Shown here: positions 1 to 9,408 of the stretch, in pieces
Layout of the letters: the number at the start of each line of letters is the position of its first letter
How positions within the stretch are numbered: the stretch's first letter is position 1
Position numbers and translations under genes: made by a program
Assembly: GCA_963771305.1 (NCBI GenBank)
Contig: CAVYTS010000034.1
Location: forward strand, 488,710-552,709
Source of the DNA: CAJCIT01 sp963771305
GTDB lineage: Bacteria > Acidobacteriota > Terriglobia > Bryobacterales > Bryobacteraceae
Direction: 5' to 3'
Length of the DNA stretch: 64,000 nt
The notes under the pieces: model-generated
The model's database searches: none
What the model saw: only the letters and a program-made list of their open reading frames with translations
Told to the model about the DNA's origin: nothing

Positions 1-1
1 C

Positions 2-2215
2 AAAGCGGAGTACGACAACACCATTCGCGATCTACTGGCGCTGAACGTCGACCCGGCTGCGGATTTTCCGCAGGACGATTCCGGTTACGGGTTCGACAAC
101 ATCGGTGATGTGCTCTCCTTATCGCCAGTTCTGATGGAGAAGTACTTGAACGCGGCCGAAAGAATCTCCCGGATGGCAGTCTTTGGCGCCGAGCCGATGA
201 AGCCGAGCCTGGTGAGGCTGCAAAGTGTTCGCGCCAAGACCCGTCCAGTTACTGAGATCCAGGCCCCATACGACGAAACGGGCGTTAGCCTCCCGAACGC
301 CTTCCATACCAGCTTCCAGTTCCCCGTGAACGCGGAATACGGGTTTCGGATTAGCCTTTCTGGATTCCGCCCCGCGGGATCGGAGCCCTTTTCGGTGACC
401 CTCTGGGTGGATGGAAAGCCAGTCAAGACCGAGAGCGTCAATGTCAGCGGCAGCCTGCCTGAGTCGCTTCCCTGGCAGCAGGATCTCAGTGGGAAGATGG
501 TCGAAGCTAGGGTCCGCGTCACGACGGGTGAACACTGGCTGGCCGTCTCGATACCCCGTCTCTATGAAGGCTTGCCCGCCGGCGTTCATGGACCGAACCC
601 GTCGAAACTTCCCGAGCCGCCGCCAGCCGATTTTGACGCAGTCATCAAGCCTCCGAAGAATCCGACGCCGGAGCGCTTGGCTTTCTACAAAAAGCGGCTA
701 TCCGATGCGATAAAAAGCAGCCATCAGTTGAACGGCGCTCGAATCGGTAACGTGGAGCTAATAGGGCCTTTTCATCCGGAGCTGGCGCCGTCGCTTGAAA
801 CGCAAAAGAAGATCTATGTTTGCGGGCACCTGGATGGCCATCACGAACCATCCTGCGCCCGCAAGATTGTCGCTAATCTGGCCCGCAATGCGTTTCGCCG
901 GCCCGTCAGCGCGCCCGAGGTGGATCGCTACCTGAAGCTGGTGACCCAGGCCCAGAAGGACGGTGACTCCTTCGACGGTGGAATCAGCCTGGCACTGCAG
1001 GCACTCCTGGTATCGCCGGATTTCCTTTTCCGTATTGAGAATAGCCCGGCGCCGGCTATTATCAACGCAAGCACTTCGACCCCTGACGCGCGGCGCATTA
1101 GCCAGTACGAATTGGCATCGCGGCTCTCTTATTTCATATGGAGCAGCACGCCTGATAACGAGCTTATGCATTGTGCTGACCTCGGCACGCTCCGCAAACC
1201 GGAAGTGCTCAAAGCGCAGGTGCAGCGGATGTTGAAGGACCCCCGTTCCTTTGCCCTCGCGGAGAATTTCGGCGGGCAGTGGCTGGAGTTTCGCGCCCTT
1301 GAGTCAGTGAAGCCAGACCACGACCGCTTCCCGGATTACGACACGTATCTGCGGATTTCGATGCAGCGCGAGACAGAGCTGTTTGTCGACAGCGTCATCC
1401 GCGAAGACCACAGCATATTCGACCTGATCAGTGGAAAGTACACGTTCCTTAACGAGCGGCTTGGTGAGTTCTATAAGATTCCCGGCGTGTCGGGTCCTGA
1501 GTTCCGCCGCGTGGATCTGACGGACGTTCCAGGGCGCGGCGGTGTCATTACTCAGGCCAGCGTACTCACGGTCTCCTCCTATGCCACCCGTACGTCGCCG
1601 GTTCTTCGCGGCAAGTGGGTTTTGGAGAACATTCTTAATGATCCGCCGCCACCGCCGCCTCCGGGCGTGCCGAATCTGGACGTTGCGGCCGTCGGGACGA
1701 CCATCTCCCTGCGCCAGCAGATGGAAAAGCACCGGGCCAACCCAGTCTGTGCATCGTGCCACCAGCGCATGGATCCGCTTGGTTTCGGCCTGGAGAACTA
1801 CAACGCCATTGGTGCCTGGCGTACGCGTGATGGGAAGTTCCCGGTCGACTCAGCCGGCACTTTGCCAAGTGGAAAGTCATTCGATGGACCCGACGAGCTC
1901 AAGGCAATCCTGGCTAGTGACCGCGAGGTGTTCACACGCTGCCTCACGGAGAAGTTGATGACATACGCCTTAGGGCGCGGGCTGGAACGTTATGACCGGC
2001 CCACCGTGAAGGCGATTGTTCAGGAAGTGGCCGCCGGCGACTACCGCTTTTCCAGTCTGGTGTTGGCCATCGTGAACAGCTTGCCATTTCAGATGCAGGG
2101 CGATCCACCGAAGAAGGACGATCCGCGGCCCGCCAACACGCCAACCAAGGCCATTGCAGGTAACGTACCGGCGACCGGTCCAGTTGTCTCGGCCACTTCA
2201 AATGAGAGACGATAG
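2..2215 (+). CDS. DUF1592-family cytochrome-like protein, 5' end outside window
   Basis: The reading frame is already open at base 2 and encodes a DUF1587-type segment (YDNTIRDLL, then GYGFDN), so the gene starts before the window. After it come DUF1595/DUF1592-like segments, a DUF1588 segment with a CASCHQ motif (a CxxCH haem-type site, near base 1750), and a DUF1585-like C-terminus (YALGRGLERYDRP). The family is typical of Planctomycetes and Acidobacteriota and normally sits directly before a DUF1552 gene, as here (18 bp gap). It is thought to be exported and redox-linked, but no reaction is established. A GTG at 110 is only an internal codon. Confidence 0.9.
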   Translation, partial: KAEYDNTIRDLLALNVDPAADFPQDDSGYGFDNIGDVLSLSPVLMEKYLNAAERISRMAVFGAEPMKPSLVRLQSVRAKTRPVTEIQAPYDETGVSLPNAFHTSFQFPVNAEYGFRISLSGFRPAGSEPFSVTLWVDGKPVKTESVNVSGSLPESLPWQQDLSGKMVEARVRVTTGEHWLAVSIPRLYEGLPAGVHGPNPSKLPEPPPADFDAVIKPPKNPTPERLAFYKKRLSDAIKSSHQLNGARIGNVELIGPFHPELAPSLETQKKIYVCGHLDGHHEPSCARKIVANLARNAFRRPVSAPEVDRYLKLVTQAQKDGDSFDGGISLALQALLVSPDFLFRIENSPAPAIINASTSTPDARRISQYELASRLSYFIWSSTPDNELMHCADLGTLRKPEVLKAQVQRMLKDPRSFALAENFGGQWLEFRALESVKPDHDRFPDYDTYLRISMQRETELFVDSVIREDHSIFDLISGKYTFLNERLGEFYKIPGVSGPEFRRVDLTDVPGRGGVITQASVLTVSSYATRTSPVLRGKWVLENILNDPPPPPPPGVPNLDVAAVGTTISLRQQMEKHRANPVCASCHQRMDPLGFGLENYNAIGAWRTRDGKFPVDSAGTLPSGKSFDGPDELKAILASDREVFTRCLTEKLMTYALGRGLERYDRPTVKAIVQEVAAGDYRFSSLVLAIVNSLPFQMQGDPPKKDDPRPANTPTKAIAGNVPATGPVVSATSNERR

Positions 2216-2233
2216 GAGAGGTTTGATTCAATC

Positions 2234-3586
2234 ATGACCGTTCTCACACGTAAGCATCTTCCCCGGCGGGCGTTCCTGCGCGGCATCGGCGCAGCGATCG
2301 CGCTGCCTGCGCTGGATGCCATGGTGCCGGCGTTTGCCTCCGCGGCCGCGACCAAAGCGCCGACGCGCCTCGCTTTCGCCTACGTGCCGAACGGCATCAT
2401 CATGAAAGACTGGACTCCTTCGGCCGAAGGCAGTACGTTCGACTTCACCAACACGTTGAAGCCGCTCGAACCACTGCGCGCCAAGTTGATGGTCCTCAGC
2501 GGTCTATCGCACCACAATGCGGAAGCGCTGGGAGACGGAGCCGGCGACCACGCGCGAGCCGGCGCCTGCTTTCTTACCGGAGTGCATCCGAAGAAGACAT
2601 CGGGCGCGGACATCCAATCCGGCGTCTCAGCCGATCAAATTGTGGCTAAGGAACTCGGCGACGCCACACGTTTCCGCTCCCTTGAGTTTGGCTGTGAGGA
2701 TTCACGCACCGTCGGCGACTGCGACTCAGGTTATAGTTGCGCGTACACCAACAGCATCTCCTGGCGCACGCCGACTTCGCCGATGCCGCCCGAGACCAAT
2801 CCACGCGCAGTATTTGAGCGCCTCTTTGGTGCCGATGCCAACCTCGACCCGGAGACGCGCGCGCGCCGCCTCCGCTCGCGCATGAGCATTCTCGATTTGG
2901 TCAGTGAACGCACCCAGTCGCTGTCGGGCAACCTGGGCGCTTCCGACCGCCGCAAGCTGGATGAATATCTGTATGCTGTTCGCGAGATCGAGAAGCGCAT
3001 CCAGATGGCCGAGAACGACCCTCAGCAGATCAAGCCCAATATGGAAGAGCCTGGTGGCATTCCTGTCACCTTCACCGAATACGTGAAGCTGATGTACGAC
3101 CTGCAGGTGCTGGCGTTCCAAACCGATATGACGCGCGTCTCCACCATGGTCGTAGCGCGCGAAGGCAGCGTCAGAACCTATGGCGAGATTGGCATTCCTG
3201 ACCCCCACCACCCGCTGTCGCACCATCGGGGCAATGCCGAGTGGATTGAGAAGCTCGTCAAGATCAATCGCTACCACGTTGAGTTGTTCGGTTACTTCCT
3301 CCAGAAGATGGACTCGATCCATGATGGAGATGGAACCCTGCTCGATCATTCGATGATTGTGTACGGTAGTGCCATCAGCGATGGCAATCAGCATAGCCAC
3401 AACAATCTGCCAGCCTTACTCGCGGGCGGAGGCAACGGCTGCCTCAAACCCGGGCGCCACATTGTCTACAAGCCCGAAACGCCGATGGCCAATCTCTACC
3501 TCACGCTGCTCGACCGGGTGGGGGTTAAGCCGGAAGCGATTGGCGACAGCACCGGCAAACTGGAACATCTCACCGACCTTTCGTAG
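2234..3586 (+). CDS. DUF1552 family secreted protein
   Basis: A 450-residue protein. The N-terminus has a twin-arginine type signal (LPRRAFLRG followed by a hydrophobic stretch and FASAA), so Tat export is likely. The body is a typical DUF1552 sequence with the motifs FAYVPNGI, LSGLSHHNA and DPHHPLSHH. It lies 18 bp after the DUF1592 gene and is probably translated from the same mRNA. This DUF1592-DUF1552 pairing is strongly conserved in Planctomycetes and Acidobacteriota. The biochemical role is not known. Confidence 0.92.
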   Translation: MTVLTRKHLPRRAFLRGIGAAIALPALDAMVPAFASAAATKAPTRLAFAYVPNGIIMKDWTPSAEGSTFDFTNTLKPLEPLRAKLMVLSGLSHHNAEALGDGAGDHARAGACFLTGVHPKKTSGADIQSGVSADQIVAKELGDATRFRSLEFGCEDSRTVGDCDSGYSCAYTNSISWRTPTSPMPPETNPRAVFERLFGADANLDPETRARRLRSRMSILDLVSERTQSLSGNLGASDRRKLDEYLYAVREIEKRIQMAENDPQQIKPNMEEPGGIPVTFTEYVKLMYDLQVLAFQTDMTRVSTMVVAREGSVRTYGEIGIPDPHHPLSHHRGNAEWIEKLVKINRYHVELFGYFLQKMDSIHDGDGTLLDHSMIVYGSAISDGNQHSHNNLPALLAGGGNGCLKPGRHIVYKPETPMANLYLTLLDRVGVKPEAIGDSTGKLEHLTDLS

Positions 3587-3629
3587 CACCGGAGCGGCAT
3601 GCCGACCGCCGTACAATAAGGGCCCCAGC

Positions 3630-5333
3630 ATGTCGACGCTTCGTCACGCTCATTTCCACCTACTCATCCTGCTTTCAGGCGTCCGTTTGGCTTTTCCTCA
3701 GCCAGCCCAGCACGTGGTTAACATCAACGTCGACGCGGCCGCTCAACGTGGGCCGTTCAAGCCGATCTGGCGATACTTCGGCTATGACGAGCCGAACTAT
3801 ACCTACTCGCAAAACGGTCGGAAGCTGATTGCCGAGTTGTCCGCGCTGAGTCCGGTGCCGGTCTTCATTCGTACGCACAATCTGCTCACAACCGGTGATG
3901 GTACGCCGGCGCTCAAATGGGGCTCAACCAACGTCTACACCGAAGATGCAGCGGGCCGGCCTGTTTACGACTGGACGATTGTCGATCGCATCATCGATAC
4001 CTACGTCCACAATCAGGCGAAGCCGTTCATGGAAATCGGCTTCATGCCGGAAGCTCTCTCCGTTCATCCGGAGCCCTATCGTCATACTTGGCCCAAGGGC
4101 GGCATCGATACCGGCTGGGCCTATCCTCCGAAGGATTACGGCAAATGGCGCGACCTGGTTTTCAAATGGGTCAAACACACCGTTGAACGGTACGGTCGTC
4201 GGGAAGTGGAGTCCTGGTATTGGGAGGTTTGGAACGAACCCAACATCTCGTACTGGCACGGCACGCCGGAAGAGTTTGACAAGCTCTATGACTATGCGGC
4301 GGACGGTGTCAAGAAAGCGCTGCCTTCTGCGCGTGTGGGCGGCCCGGCCACCACTGGGCCGCTCGATCCCAAAGCGGCCGATTTTCTCCGCCAGTTTCTC
4401 GGTCACTGTGTGAATGGAAACAACGAAGCCACGGGCAAGACGGGCGCCCCGCTCGACTTCATCACCTTTCACGCCAAAGGACGGCCGGAGGTCAGCGACG
4501 GCAATGTTCGCATGGGAATATCAACGAATCTGCGAGACGTCGCCAGTGGATTCGATATTGTCCTTCGGTTTCCGCAGTTTCGGCAGCTGCCCGTCATCCT
4601 GAGCGAATCCGACCCGGAAGGCTGCGCCGCTTGCTCGGCCCGCGACCATCCACAGAACGCCTATCGCAACGGCCCGCTCTACGCCGCCTACACTGCCGTT
4701 GTCTTCAACAGCATCCTGAAGCTGGCCGCTCGTCAGCAAGTAAACATCGAGGGCATGCTGACTTGGGCCTTCGAGTTTGAAGGCCAGCCCTACTTCGATG
4801 GTTTTCGCACGCTCGCAACCAACGGTATCGACAAGGCTATCTTGAACTTATTCCGCATGGACGGACTGCTGACCGAAGCAGATTCTCAAGCGCAGCAAGT
4901 CCAAGTGGTATCTGACGCTGCATTGGCGTTGCAAGACGTTGTGAGTCGCGGCGTCCGCGATCAACCCGACGTCGACGCTCTCGCGGTTCGATCCTCACAC
5001 GCACTCTCGATTCTGGTTTGGAACTATCACGACATTGACATCGACCGCCCGGACTCAAACGTCGTGCTTCACATTGCCGGCCTCCCTCCTGAAACAAAAC
5101 GCGTTCTGCTTCAGCACTACCGCATTGATCGCGACCACAGTAATTCCTTCGCAGTCTGGAAGCGCCTTGGTTCACCCCGGGCGCCCTCACCGGCGCAGTA
5201 TCAAGAACTCGAGTCCGCCGGCCAGGTGCAACTACTCGAATCTCCGCGTTTCCTGAACAACGACGTCGGCAAAATAGACTTAGCCTGCTCGCTTCCCAGC
5301 CCAGCCGTTTCGCTGATCCGAATGACGTGGTGA
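3630..5333 (+). CDS. GH39-like secreted glycosidase (xylan beta-xylosidase type)
   Basis: The ATG at 3630 is preferred over the longer open frame because it begins a signal peptide (basic MSTLRHAH, then hydrophobic LLILLSGVRLAF). The mature part is a TIM-barrel glycosidase. WEVWNEPNISYWHG holds the acid/base Glu of the clan GH-A NEP motif, and VILSESDPEG near residue 325 is the likely nucleophile region. The length (567 residues) fits GH39 beta-xylosidases with a C-terminal beta domain. The substrate is probably xylo-oligosaccharide or a related beta-glycoside, but this cannot be fixed from sequence. It is 44 bp after the DUF1552 gene on the same strand. Confidence 0.82.
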   Translation: MSTLRHAHFHLLILLSGVRLAFPQPAQHVVNINVDAAAQRGPFKPIWRYFGYDEPNYTYSQNGRKLIAELSALSPVPVFIRTHNLLTTGDGTPALKWGSTNVYTEDAAGRPVYDWTIVDRIIDTYVHNQAKPFMEIGFMPEALSVHPEPYRHTWPKGGIDTGWAYPPKDYGKWRDLVFKWVKHTVERYGRREVESWYWEVWNEPNISYWHGTPEEFDKLYDYAADGVKKALPSARVGGPATTGPLDPKAADFLRQFLGHCVNGNNEATGKTGAPLDFITFHAKGRPEVSDGNVRMGISTNLRDVASGFDIVLRFPQFRQLPVILSESDPEGCAACSARDHPQNAYRNGPLYAAYTAVVFNSILKLAARQQVNIEGMLTWAFEFEGQPYFDGFRTLATNGIDKAILNLFRMDGLLTEADSQAQQVQVVSDAALALQDVVSRGVRDQPDVDALAVRSSHALSILVWNYHDIDIDRPDSNVVLHIAGLPPETKRVLLQHYRIDRDHSNSFAVWKRLGSPRAPSPAQYQELESAGQVQLLESPRFLNNDVGKIDLACSLPSPAVSLIRMTW

Positions 5334-5379
5334 GCCCCCGGGTCGCTTCTGTTGTTATGATCGAGATGTCGGACGAAAG

Positions 5380-5456
5380 GGGCGGTTAGCTCAGCCGGTT
5401 AGAGCGCCTGCCTTACAAGCAGGAGGTCCACAGTTCGATCCTGTGACCGCCCACCA
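5380..5456 (+). tRNA. tRNA-Val (anticodon UAC)
   Basis: Full cloverleaf. The acceptor GGGCGGT pairs with ACCGCCC. The D-arm contains AGCTCAGCCGGTTAGAGC. The anticodon stem CCTGC/GCAGG closes the loop CTTACAA (anticodon TAC). The T-arm has TTCGATC, and CCA is encoded. It is the chromosomal boundary of the island: the integrase stop codon is 55 bp downstream, so the tRNA 3' half is the probable attachment site. Confidence 0.97.
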
Positions 5457-5511
5457 TGTTTTCAATAATTTACCTGCGCTCATAACAGATTACCCAATCA
5501 GAACCCAATCA

Positions 5512-6780
5512 TTATACCTTGCGCTTGCGTCTCTCGTCGGATCGGTTTTCGCGCGCTGGGGGCTTCTTTGGGCACAGCTCGGCGTCCCAATTCGCGACGC
5601 CCCGCACTAAGCTTTCCTCAATGGTCTTCTGGTAGTGCTTCAGTGTGGTAGCCGCATCATCGTGCCGCAATAATGCCTGCACGTCCTTTACTTTCCCGTG
5701 GCGCTGAAAGTGTGTGGCTGTTGTACGCCGCAAAACCTGAAAATTCAACTTTGAATCCGGCTGACCGCTCTCGCTGACAAAGACGTCAATGCCAGCCTTC
5801 ACACCCAAGGGTTTCAAAACACGGTCGAGGTAGTTGTCGTGGCTCATCGGCGTACCCGTCGCGCTTGGAAACAGTAAATCGCTTAGTTCCTCGTCCTGAA
5901 TCCGGGTGCGGATCTCGGCTTCGAGGGCCGGGGGCAGTGGCACGCGCCCAGTCGAACCTTCCGTCTTCGTCCGGTCCACCAAGCCTTCAGAAGGAAGAGC
6001 GGCTTGGTCAATGCGTAATCCACCCCCCGGCAACAAATCGTCGACGCGGAGCGCAAACAGTTCGGACGGCCGCAAGCCGCACACGAGGAATAATCGCAGA
6101 ATCAGGCCATCCCGCCGGCCAGCTGCCTCCAGGAGCCGCCGACACTCAGCGAGTTCGAGAAACCGCTCGCTGGCCTTGCGAAGGCGCGGCAAGGAAGCCT
6201 TGCGCGCCGGGTTCTTCTCGATCCGGTCTTCCTCAAGCGCCAATTCAAACACGGCACGAATCTGCGTCAAGCACTTAGCTACAAGAGAGCCAGACAACTG
6301 TGCGGCTGCGATTTCGTTGATGGTCTGTTGAACGTCACCGAGCTTGATCTCTCCGGCAGACCGGTGGCCGAGACGCGGCAGAAGGTGGTGTTCAAAGATG
6401 CCTCGGACCGTGCCAGCCCATTTCTTCGAAAGCTGGCCGTCCTTGGTGCGCAAATACCACTGCGATAGATCTGCGAATGTTGCGGCGCGCTCGGGTGGCC
6501 GTGCACCACGTGCTAATTCGCGGGCTGCGTCCTCGGCCTCGCGCTTGGTTAAATCGGACTTCTTGCCAACGATTTTCGTGCGTTGACGGCGGCGTTCGCG
6601 GCCATCGACGAAGAGGTACTCATACCAAACCGCTTCCCATTGTTTGACCTTGCCTTCGGCAACACGAACGAAGCCGTTAGCAAACCCGCGCTTTCGAGAC
6701 ATATGACGGCACATTTTAGCAAGGTCGAGGCCTGGCGGGAGAGCGGTGTGCGGGGCAGGTGATTCGATGCCATCTTTCAT
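5512..6780 (-). CDS. Tyrosine recombinase / phage-type integrase
   Basis: A 422-residue site-specific recombinase that probably integrates the element at the adjacent tRNA-Val. It has an N-terminal SAM-like core-binding region (about 105-200) and a C-terminal catalytic domain: Arg in VCGLRPSEL, the box II stretch FQVLRRTTATH, His in LLRHDDAATT, and the nucleophile Tyr in LKHYQKT. The usual His of the HxxR motif reads Gln (FQVLRR), a substitution seen in part of the family. Its ATG overlaps the stop of the upstream HTH gene (ATGA). The C-terminus is basic. Confidence 0.93.
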   Translation of the reverse strand: MKDGIESPAPHTALPPGLDLAKMCRHMSRKRGFANGFVRVAEGKVKQWEAVWYEYLFVDGRERRRQRTKIVGKKSDLTKREAEDAARELARGARPPERAATFADLSQWYLRTKDGQLSKKWAGTVRGIFEHHLLPRLGHRSAGEIKLGDVQQTINEIAAAQLSGSLVAKCLTQIRAVFELALEEDRIEKNPARKASLPRLRKASERFLELAECRRLLEAAGRRDGLILRLFLVCGLRPSELFALRVDDLLPGGGLRIDQAALPSEGLVDRTKTEGSTGRVPLPPALEAEIRTRIQDEELSDLLFPSATGTPMSHDNYLDRVLKPLGVKAGIDVFVSESGQPDSKLNFQVLRRTTATHFQRHGKVKDVQALLRHDDAATTLKHYQKTIEESLVRGVANWDAELCPKKPPARENRSDERRKRKV

Positions 6781-7133
6781 GCTGCTCGTCTATGCGCGAG
6801 GCTGGCCAACCAAATCCGGATGTCGCCGACGCGAAAGCGCCATTCTCTGCCGATTTTGAGGGCTGGAAGTTCTAGCTTGTGACGCCGGCGTTGGTTGGCA
6901 GTTTCAATCACCCAACTGCGCTTCTTGCCGAGCCACTTCGCTAAAGCATCGGCGTCGATCACCGCGTCGTCCGGCAATTGGTAAGGCTCGCAGCCTGGGA
7001 GAGGGGGCCGCGAGTTTCCGTTTGACTGGTGACTTTGGGGTATTGGGTGTATCAAGCGCCTCCTGTTGGCGAGTTCCGCCGTGCTTCGCGAGGAAAATTC
7101 TCGCGGAGCCAGGAGCAGCGACCCTTTAACCAC
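6777..7133 (-). CDS. Excisionase-like helix-turn-helix protein
   Basis: A 118-residue product. Residues about 55-115 form a MerR/HTH_17-like winged helix (DADALAKWLGKKRSWVIETANQ...LPALKIGREWRFRVGDIRIWL), the pattern used by excisionases and DNA-binding directionality factors. The stop overlaps the integrase start by ATGA, so the two are translationally coupled. A role in controlling excision or integrase expression is inferred from position. The N-terminal 50 residues are low in recognisable content, so the true start may be internal. Confidence 0.7.
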   Translation of the reverse strand: MVKGSLLLAPREFSSRSTAELANRRRLIHPIPQSHQSNGNSRPPLPGCEPYQLPDDAVIDADALAKWLGKKRSWVIETANQRRRHKLELPALKIGREWRFRVGDIRIWLASLAHRRAA

Positions 7134-7400
7134 GCGCTCCGAATTAAGGCCTTTAACTCTTTCAGAGTTAGCTGCACCAGGCGGTGGTGGTTTGGTGAAT
7201 CTGTTGTTGATCTTGCCATTGCCGATTTCCCATATATTGCAAATGTCTAAGGGCTATCAAAGCCGGTCTCGTTGCGCATCGAACACGAATCTGAGACGCA
7301 TCCAAGCGAGAGATATGCAAGAGTGCTGCTGGAGCTTGATGCCCGGTGGGACGGTAATTCCTTTCTGACATTGAACCGTTTCCATTGGGAGAGCAGTCAT

Positions 7401-7550
7401 TCAAGATCGGTTCCGCGAGATTTTTCGCCAGATCGTTCCCCGCATCTGACGCCATCCGTTCCAGTAGCTCATCTGCCAATAAGAGGGACGCTTCCCACGA
7501 AAACGGCCACACTGTCCCTTGGTTCGCCTGGTCACACGCTTCTGGCTCAT
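7401..7550 (-). CDS. Small basic protein (49 aa)
   Basis: Begins with the ATG of an ATGA overlap with the HTH frame upstream (MSQKRVTRRTKGQCGRF...) and is rich in Arg, Lys and Trp. The overlap and strong basic character suggest a real third gene of the small minus-strand unit. I do not recognise a family. A nucleic-acid-binding role would fit the composition but is only inference. Confidence 0.4.
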   Translation of the reverse strand: MSQKRVTRRTKGQCGRFRGKRPSYWQMSYWNGWRQMRGTIWRKISRNRS

Positions 7551-7720
7551 GCCGCCGTCTCCTGGGCGATCTGCTCTCTGTGGCTGTCGATCCATTCATC
7601 AAGGTCCGCAATGTCGAAACGCCAGCATTTATCGAGGCGCACCCTACGGAGGCGATGGCGCACGACCCTCTTCTTGAAGCGATCGAGCGTAAGGCCGCAG
7701 TACTCGGCGGCTTCATCGAG
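7547..7720 (-). pseudogene. HTH_17-like DNA-binding protein, start lost
   Basis: The frame encodes a typical short winged helix (LDEAAEYCGLTLDRFKKRVV, then LDKCWRFDIADLDEWIDSH), close in pattern to excisionases. Directly upstream in the same frame are TAA (7721-7723) and TAG, with no start codon. A frame change near 7720 would join it to the neighbouring frame, so it looks broken unless translated by frameshifting. It overlaps the following small basic gene by ATGA. Confidence 0.55.
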
Positions 7721-7732
7721 TTAAGCAGGCGC

Positions 7733-7831
7733 CTATCGGTAGCGCGACCACCAAGAGAGTCCTTCAATGTGTTCAGCCACGGCCTTGGCGAATGCTGTTA
7801 GGTTAATGAATTCTGACGTATTCGTTTGCAT
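7733..7831 (-). CDS. Very small ORF (32 aa) heading the minus-strand cluster
   Basis: ATG at 7831 follows a good Shine-Dalgarno (GAGGTG, about 3 bases before the start) and encodes MQTNTSEFINLTAFAKAVAE, then HIEGLSWWSRYR. The amphipathic first half and short length could be a leader or a small regulator. It lies immediately before the HTH frame. The only support is the ribosome site and spacing. Confidence 0.35.
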   Translation of the reverse strand: MQTNTSEFINLTAFAKAVAEHIEGLSWWSRYR

Positions 7832-8086
7832 GATCACCTCAACTCACCGCTCGTCGGATCGAACGCCAGCAAGTGTCGTAACAGGATTCTTACCTAAGTC
7901 TTTCCTTGCTCGGTCTGATGTATGCAAGGTCACGGAAACGCAACGGAGAGAGCACCTTGGTGCTCCATCGCATCTCCTTCGTCTCGCAGTTACAATTTTT
8001 TGGGCCCCTATATATTAAGAGGCCTTCCGGGAAGCAAAAACCATAAGGACACCCCAAGAAATGTTGGCCGGCAAAACTACCAGAGC

Positions 8087-8692
8087 GTGCAACTCGTCGA
8101 CGCCGGGATAAAATTGGTGTGCTGGATCCGTTCCGCGAGACGTCGACTGAGCGAGGAGGAAGCTGGCTTGCCAGAGGATGTACCTGCCTGGAATTTGCGA
8201 GACCTGGGATCGGATAGCGGACGTTCCGTCAGCGACGAAGACCAAGCCACGATTTGGGAGGTCGCAAGCAAGGCACTTGAAGATGGCCGGCGCGATCCGG
8301 AACGTGTCCTTCAGGCAGCGAGAAGGGTTGGCCGGCGTGCCCACCTCGTCGAGAATTTGGAGGCCTATGCCAAGCGCGCCATCTTTCGGGTGGAGAAGAG
8401 TGTTGGAAAGGCCCCGGCAGAGGAAGATCCGTTCCCTGAAAGCGGGCTTGCGGTGGAGCCGGCCGACTACTCGCAAGTCGAGCAGATCGAAAATCGGATT
8501 CTCATTCGAGAACTGCTAGAGATTCTCGCGCCCCTCGATCGCGAGATCTTTCTCCGAAGTATGGATGGCAAAACCTGCCCCGAGATTGATTCGGCGATGC
8601 ACCTAAAACCGCGCACCGCTGAAATTCGAATCGCTTTCTGCAAGAGTGCTTTACGGAAAGCCTTGCAAGAGAAGCTCGATAGAAGAACGTGA
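8087..8692 (+). CDS. ECF-like RNA polymerase sigma factor
   Basis: About 200 residues. The C-terminal 55 (LLEILAPLDREIFLRSMDG...AEIRIAFCKSALRKAL) form a sigma-70 region 4 helix-turn-helix. The N-terminal part is divergent, with a helical segment resembling region 2 only weakly. GTG 8087 is a tentative start; the open frame continues upstream to 7922 without a convincing ribosome site. Four bases after its stop begins a zinc anti-sigma-like gene, which supports a sigma/anti-sigma pair. Confidence 0.7.
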   Translation: MQLVDAGIKLVCWIRSARRRLSEEEAGLPEDVPAWNLRDLGSDSGRSVSDEDQATIWEVASKALEDGRRDPERVLQAARRVGRRAHLVENLEAYAKRAIFRVEKSVGKAPAEEDPFPESGLAVEPADYSQVEQIENRILIRELLEILAPLDREIFLRSMDGKTCPEIDSAMHLKPRTAEIRIAFCKSALRKALQEKLDRRT

Positions 8693-8696
8693 GCGC

Positions 8697-9408
8697 GTGG
8701 CTCCTGACCCCATCGGTAAAGACAATCCAATCGAAGAGATTCTGCTCACCGGGTTCCCGAACCCGGAGCGAAAGGGGTGTCCGCCGTCGGAGGTAATCGA
8801 GGCCCTTGGCAATCAGAAGCTCGGCCGGGATGATCCCGCATGGCATCACATCTGGAGTTGTTCCCCGTGCTTCAGAGATTTTAAGACAATCCGAGATGCG
8901 CGAGTGGAGCGGGTTGAGCGTGCCTACAGGCAGAAAAAGACAAGACGGATGTTCCTGGTTGCCGCCGCGGCTGACTGTTTTGTTTCTGACCGCCGGCTAC
9001 TTTCTTCTGACCAGTACCCGTTCCGGGGTGTCTCGCGGCTTTGCGGTCGTTTCCATCGATCTGACGAATGCTGGGGTTGTTCGTGGCGCTGAGCCGCATG
9101 GAGATGCGCCGGTTGCTCAGCTTCCCAGGAAATTGGATGAGATTCATCTGAAGCTGCCCACCTTCAGCCGGCATGGCCGATATGTTGTGGCCATCCTGAA
9201 ATCTAGAACGGAGAACGGTGCTGTGGCTCTTGGTTCGGCGGTGACAAGAGGAACAGAGGCACAACCAATCATTGTCGTTAGTCTGGATCTCTCTGCAGCC
9301 ACGCCGGGTCGGTATTTCTTGGAGACTCGTTTGGAAGAAGCGAGTCAGCGAGGACGTTCTGACCTATTACCCGGTGGTGGTTTCGGACTGACGGCGTTCC
9401 GCCATTGA
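8697..9408 (+). pseudogene. Zinc-type anti-sigma factor-like membrane protein, frameshifted
   Basis: Starts at GTG 8697, four bases after the sigma gene. The first part has an HxxxCxxC motif (HIWSCSPC), the signature of ZAS-type anti-sigma factors, followed by a basic stretch and the start of a membrane segment (MFLVAAAA). Around 8965-8975 the coding signal moves to the next frame, which supplies the rest of the membrane helix (LTVLFLTAGYFLL) and a periplasmic domain to 9408. A second shift near 9350 would give a more natural end. It is either a decayed gene or carries sequence indels. Confidence 0.6.

Noticed and set aside
3357..3629. Extended N-terminus of the GH39-like protein
   Set aside because: It overlaps the end of the DUF1552 gene and lacks signal-peptide features, whereas ATG 3630 begins one.
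7168..7767. 199-residue minus-strand frame
   Set aside because: It covers three better-supported small frames in other phases and has no family motif.
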